DNA of 64,000 bases from Chitinophaga polysaccharea. Its GTDB lineage: Bacteria; Bacteroidota; Bacteroidia; Chitinophagales; Chitinophagaceae. How positions within the stretch are numbered: the stretch's first letter is position 1; the number at the start of each line of letters is the position of its first letter. Of this stretch, positions 61,400 through 64,000 are shown one piece after another. Below the pieces are notes generated by a model. That model was not told the DNA's origin. It saw nothing but the letters and a program-made list of their open reading frames with translations, and did not search any database. The DNA lies in NCBI RefSeq assembly GCF_007829335.1, contig NZ_VIWO01000005.1, positions 186,001 to 250,000 of the forward strand, read 5' to 3'. Both the position numbers and the translations under genes were made by a program.

Positions 61400-61614
61400 C
61401 TATAGTACTTCTTTCAGCTTATTGATTAACGCATTTCCTGTAGATTCCTGGCTATCATCTTACCCTCGGGCAGGAAATTCTGTGGTATTCCGTTAACGCC
61501 GCACAGGCAAGCTGCTTCATTGCTCCAGGCCTTCGAGTCAGACACATGCATCCAATGCAGCTGATCGCCGACAATCGCATTGAGCCAATATTCCTTTTGG
61601 AGTCCTGGGAACCC
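61400..61614 (-). pseudogene. Remnant of a TlpA-type thioredoxin-like protein
   Basis: The minus strand from about 61610 reads KEYWLNAIVGDQLHWMHVSD, then SKAWSNEAACLCGVNGIPQN and FLPEGKMIARNL. After a one-base loss the next frame gives GNALINKLKEVL and a stop at 61400. WxHVSD-x-KxW, the Val-x-x-IPxNFL and GKxIARNL lines are the C-terminal pattern of Bacteroidota thiol-disulfide oxidoreductases (TlpA/AhpC-TSA type). The N-terminus with the CxxC site is missing and a stop interrupts the frame upstream. It is a dead fragment of about 70 codons. Confidence 0.6.
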
Positions 61615-61694
61615 TCAGGATAGGAAATTTCCATGTCATTACGGGCATGATCACACCGCCATCAGGTCATGGTGGTAACGATAACTGCACGCCA

Positions 61695-62813
61695 TTATTC
61701 CTCAAAATCAAAAAGCGACAACTGCGCCGATTGATTGGGTTTTTCCTGGCCGGGCAATATCTCATGGAAGTTGGACAACGTAATACCCAGCAGCCTGATG
61801 GGCTTATCTTCCGGGTAAGTAGCTGCCAGCAATTGTTTAGCGGTATCTACAATCGTTTCAAAATCGCCTACCGGGAAAGGAAAGGACTGGTTACGGGTAA
61901 TCTGCTTAAAATCAGCATACTTAATCTTCAGGGTAATCGTACGTCCTTTCAGGCTGTATCGTTGTAAACGATCGTATACAATTTTCCCGATTTTGATAAG
62001 TTCTGCTTCCATATCAGCCACGGTGGTAAGATCGTACGGGAAAGTATCTTCTGCACCAAGCGACTTGGTTTCCCGGTGTGGCTGCACCTCTCTTTCATCG
62101 ATACCCCGTACAATGCGGTAGTAAAAGCTGCCTACTTTCCCGAAATGTGTTTTCAGCTCCTGCTCCGATAATTTCTTGAGATCAGCCCCGGTAAAGAGTC
62201 CCATCTTCTTCATTTTATCGGCCGTTACTTTCCCTACGCCATGGAATTTCTCTACAGGCAGCTGCTCCATAAAAGTGGCGATAGACGAGGGCCCAATAAA
62301 TGTAAGCCCATCAGGTTTATTTAAATCCGATGCAATTTTGGCAACAAACTTATTGATGGATATCCCCGCGGAAGCAGTCAACTGTAATTCATCCCGGATC
62401 GCCTGTTTGATCAGTTTGGCAATTTCAATAGCAGACCCGATCTGTTGCTTGTCGTTGGTGACATCGAGATAGGCTTCGTCGAGCGACAAGGGTTCTATCA
62501 GATCCGTATACCGCGCAAATATTTCGCGGATATGGCGGGAAGCTTCTTTGTATGCATCAAAACGGGGACGGATAAATATCAGGCCGGGGCACAACTGCGC
62601 CGCCCTTTTAGAAGGCATCGCAGACCGAACGCCAAACTTCCTGGCTTCATAACTGGCGGTAGCTACCACGCCTCCCCTGCCCTCCGGCGAGCCCCCTACA
62701 GCAATGGCTTTGCCCTTGTAAAGCGGGTTATCACGCTGCTCTACAGATGCGTAAAACGCATCCATATCGATATGAATAATTTTTCGTTGTATGCTGTTTG
62801 AACTGTTCTCCAT
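61695..62813 (-). CDS. dinB: DNA polymerase IV (Y family)
   Basis: The catalytic palm starts IHIDMDAFYASVEQRDNPLY near residue 15, and the second metal-binding line is IEPLSLDEAYLDVTNDK near 102. The helix-hairpin-helix VEKFHGVGKVTADKMKKMGL and the little-finger domain (TLKIKYADFKQITRNQSFPF) follow. At 372 residues it is complete. It copies damaged DNA with low fidelity. The C-terminus SAQLSLFDFEE is a beta-clamp-binding type end (QLSLF). It is divergent from the pentapeptide-repeat gene; TATCTTTA upstream is one base off the -7 consensus. Confidence 0.94.
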   Translation of the reverse strand: MENSSNSIQRKIIHIDMDAFYASVEQRDNPLYKGKAIAVGGSPEGRGGVVATASYEARKFGVRSAMPSKRAAQLCPGLIFIRPRFDAYKEASRHIREIFARYTDLIEPLSLDEAYLDVTNDKQQIGSAIEIAKLIKQAIRDELQLTASAGISINKFVAKIASDLNKPDGLTFIGPSSIATFMEQLPVEKFHGVGKVTADKMKKMGLFTGADLKKLSEQELKTHFGKVGSFYYRIVRGIDEREVQPHRETKSLGAEDTFPYDLTTVADMEAELIKIGKIVYDRLQRYSLKGRTITLKIKYADFKQITRNQSFPFPVGDFETIVDTAKQLLAATYPEDKPIRLLGITLSNFHEILPGQEKPNQSAQLSLFDFEE

Positions 62814-62900
62814 TGCTATCTCCCGGAAGCCTCGTAAAGATACGAAAGTAAGTCTTCGCTAAAATTATTCCGCTAACTTTAGGCACTAAACTTAGCCGTT

Positions 62901-63485
62901 ATGGATGCGTATGAGCAGGACCTTTCACATGAGCATAAAAAATTCGAAAACATCGTTTGGGAAGAAAAGACCATTAGTGGCCGGGAGTTTTACGACTGCC
63001 ACTTTTATAAATGCAGCCTGAAAGAATGTATCCTGGAAGATTGCACCTTCGAGAAATGCACGTTTGAAGATTGTGATCTGTCATTAATCCAGCTGAAGCA
63101 AACAAGCTTTAGCCGGGTGGACCTTCTGCATACCAAGGCCATTGGTATTGCCTGGCACAATGCCCGGCAGGCGCTGGTGGTATCATTCCGGCATTGCCGT
63201 ATCAGCTATAGCAGCTTCTCCGGTAAAAACCTGAAGAAAGGTATCTTTCAACATTGCCAGGCCGACGAAGTAGATTTTTCCGGATGCAATTTAACGCAGG
63301 CCGACTTCAGTGGCAGCGACCTCGCCGGCGCCCGCTTTGCGGAAACGGATCTCACCCAGGCCAACTTTGTAGGCGCACATCGGTACGCCATTAACATCCA
63401 GGATAATAAAGTAAGAAAAGCCAAATTCAGCTTGCCGGATGCGCTGGCATTGCTGGATGGACTCGGTATAGAAATTATCGAATAA
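62901..63485 (+). CDS. Pentapeptide-repeat protein
   Basis: The 194-residue protein holds two blocks of A(D/N)LxX-type repeats: CSLKECILEDCTFEKCTFED near 40-60 and ADEVDFSGCNLTQADFSGSD, LAGARFAETDLTQANFVGAH near 125-165. These fold into a right-handed square helix. Some family members (Qnr, MfpA) mimic DNA and protect gyrase; the Cys-rich first block resembles that group, but the function cannot be told. It is divergent from dinB, and TAACTTTA at about 62873 is a near match to the -7 box. Confidence 0.85.
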   Translation: MDAYEQDLSHEHKKFENIVWEEKTISGREFYDCHFYKCSLKECILEDCTFEKCTFEDCDLSLIQLKQTSFSRVDLLHTKAIGIAWHNARQALVVSFRHCRISYSSFSGKNLKKGIFQHCQADEVDFSGCNLTQADFSGSDLAGARFAETDLTQANFVGAHRYAINIQDNKVRKAKFSLPDALALLDGLGIEIIE

Positions 63486-63492
63486 AAAGAAA

Positions 63493-63510
63493 GGCGGTTT
63501 TTCAACCGCC
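63493..63510. terminator. Terminator between pentapeptide gene and beta-galactosidase gene
   Basis: GGCGGTT (63493-63499) pairs with AACCGCC (63504-63510) in the 39-base gap between two convergent genes, with A- and T-rich flanks. Confidence 0.65.
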
Positions 63511-63524
63511 TCCTTTCCAAATAC

Positions 63525-64000
63525 TTATTTCAATGGTTTAATCCAGTAACTATATGCCTGGTTCGCATAAGGTATCCTATATTCTTTTAAAGGCATAGCA
63601 CCCCAGCTGTCGATGCCCTGCACACCAGACTGCTGCATATCCACATGCATGTAAATTGCATTACGCGGCACCAGCTCCCCGGAATGATATTGTTTTTTAT
63701 CTGCTTCCGGATCCAGGTCATCCAGGCTATATGGCAAAGCAGCAAAGCTGATCAGGCTGTCGGCATATTCGAAGCGTATCCCCTTTCCTTTTTTGTTGGT
63801 CATATTCACCCAGCGCACATCCGATTTATTTCCACTTTCCTGCGGACGGGCATAAGGAAAGTATTGGCTATCGACCGACTGCTGGTAGATCCCTACAAAC
63901 GAAGCTGTTTTTCTATCGATATAATTTTCCCACGGGCCACGGCCATAGTAGCTGATCTGGTTGTACTGTTTATTGAGTTGCAGATCGTTGCCTACCCGCA
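63525..64000 (-). CDS. GH2 beta-galactosidase, C-terminal part (5' end outside window)
   Basis: The frame is open to the window edge (158 codons). It contains NQISYYGRGPWENYIDRKTA, then FVGIYQQSVDSQYFPYARPQ and ESGNKSDVRWVNMTN, the signature of the C-terminal beta-sandwich (domain 5) of LacZ-type GH2 enzymes. The GRGPWENY-x-DR and PQE-x-GN-x2-DVRW lines are diagnostic. It ends YANQAYSYWIKPLK. Only the last part is seen, so the catalytic domain and specificity are unknown. Confidence 0.88.
   Translation of the reverse strand, partial: RVGNDLQLNKQYNQISYYGRGPWENYIDRKTASFVGIYQQSVDSQYFPYARPQESGNKSDVRWVNMTNKKGKGIRFEYADSLISFAALPYSLDDLDPEADKKQYHSGELVPRNAIYMHVDMQQSGVQGIDSWGAMPLKEYRIPYANQAYSYWIKPLK

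Noticed and set aside
1-64000. CRISPR arrays, tRNA or rRNA genes, integrase or prophage genes
   Set aside because: I looked for regularly spaced repeats, tRNA-like cloverleaf ends and recombinase motifs and found none convincing; a dedicated tRNA and CRISPR scan would settle it.

Overview
The window looks like chromosome of a Bacteroidota bacterium, most likely Chitinophagaceae (Chitinophaga-like). The reasons are a SusC/SusD pair behind an ECF sigma/FecR pair, DUF6443- and DUF5977-type RHS/YD proteins, WG-repeat and DUF4251 proteins, and several promoters of the Bacteroidota form TTG-N19-TAnnTTTG (best at 49892-49921 and 59234-59263). I saw no rRNA, tRNA, CRISPR array or intact transposase.

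Left end (1-14.8 kb) is a polymorphic-toxin locus read on the minus strand. A tail-fibre-like protein, a coiled-coil/beta-barrel outer-membrane protein, a 1270-residue YD-type partner with DUF5977 units and a 1442-residue RHS protein follow one another. Behind the RHS gene lie its tiny two-helix putative immunity gene and then two displaced C-terminal cassettes. One is a RHS tip with a proline-rich tail followed by a Sel1-repeat gene. The other is an EndoU-type RNase tip, frameshifted in an A8 run, followed by a MafI-like immunity gene. Each displaced cassette is preceded by a copy of a ~300-bp repeat. Beyond it lies a divergent XRE regulator: one nearly intact, one reduced to its C-terminal 43 codons. 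This is the most interesting region.

From 15.4 to 27.1 kb is a minus-strand carbohydrate-uptake cluster: ECF sigma, FecR with hairpins downstream, SusC, SusD, a Gfo/Idh/MocA oxidoreductase and a HEAT-repeat protein with two DUF1080 (3-keto-glycoside hydrolase) domains. The last two suggest 3-keto-sugar chemistry. A ROK sugar kinase follows. From 28.5 to 37.8 kb are an SPFH/flotillin protein with a fourfold N-terminal repeat, an AAA ATPase behind tandem palindromes, three lipoprotein genes in an operon, a DoxX/HxlR divergent pair and a beta-hydroxyacid-dehydrogenase-like gene.

From 37.9 to 43.7 kb one giant gene fuses a bacterial alpha-2-macroglobulin, with a CNEQ thioester-type motif, to an internal SusC-like carboxypeptidase-regulatory domain and TonB plug. 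Next come an Mpo1-like protein, a membrane protein and a TetR-TolC-EmrA-EmrB efflux operon (49.9 to 45.0 kb) with a clear promoter overlapped by repeated candidate operators. A second DUF1080 operon, with a beta-propeller/cytochrome c protein, lies at 50.5-54.3 kb.

The right end carries HAD, GNAT, DUF4251, ABC exporter, ankyrin-like, thioredoxin-reductase-like, small membrane, orphan CdiI-like, DinB and pentapeptide-repeat genes, plus the C-terminus of a GH2 beta-galactosidase cut by the window edge. A family of long palindromes sits exactly on or next to stop codons at 27.2, 50.4 and 60.6 kb, apparently acting as terminators.
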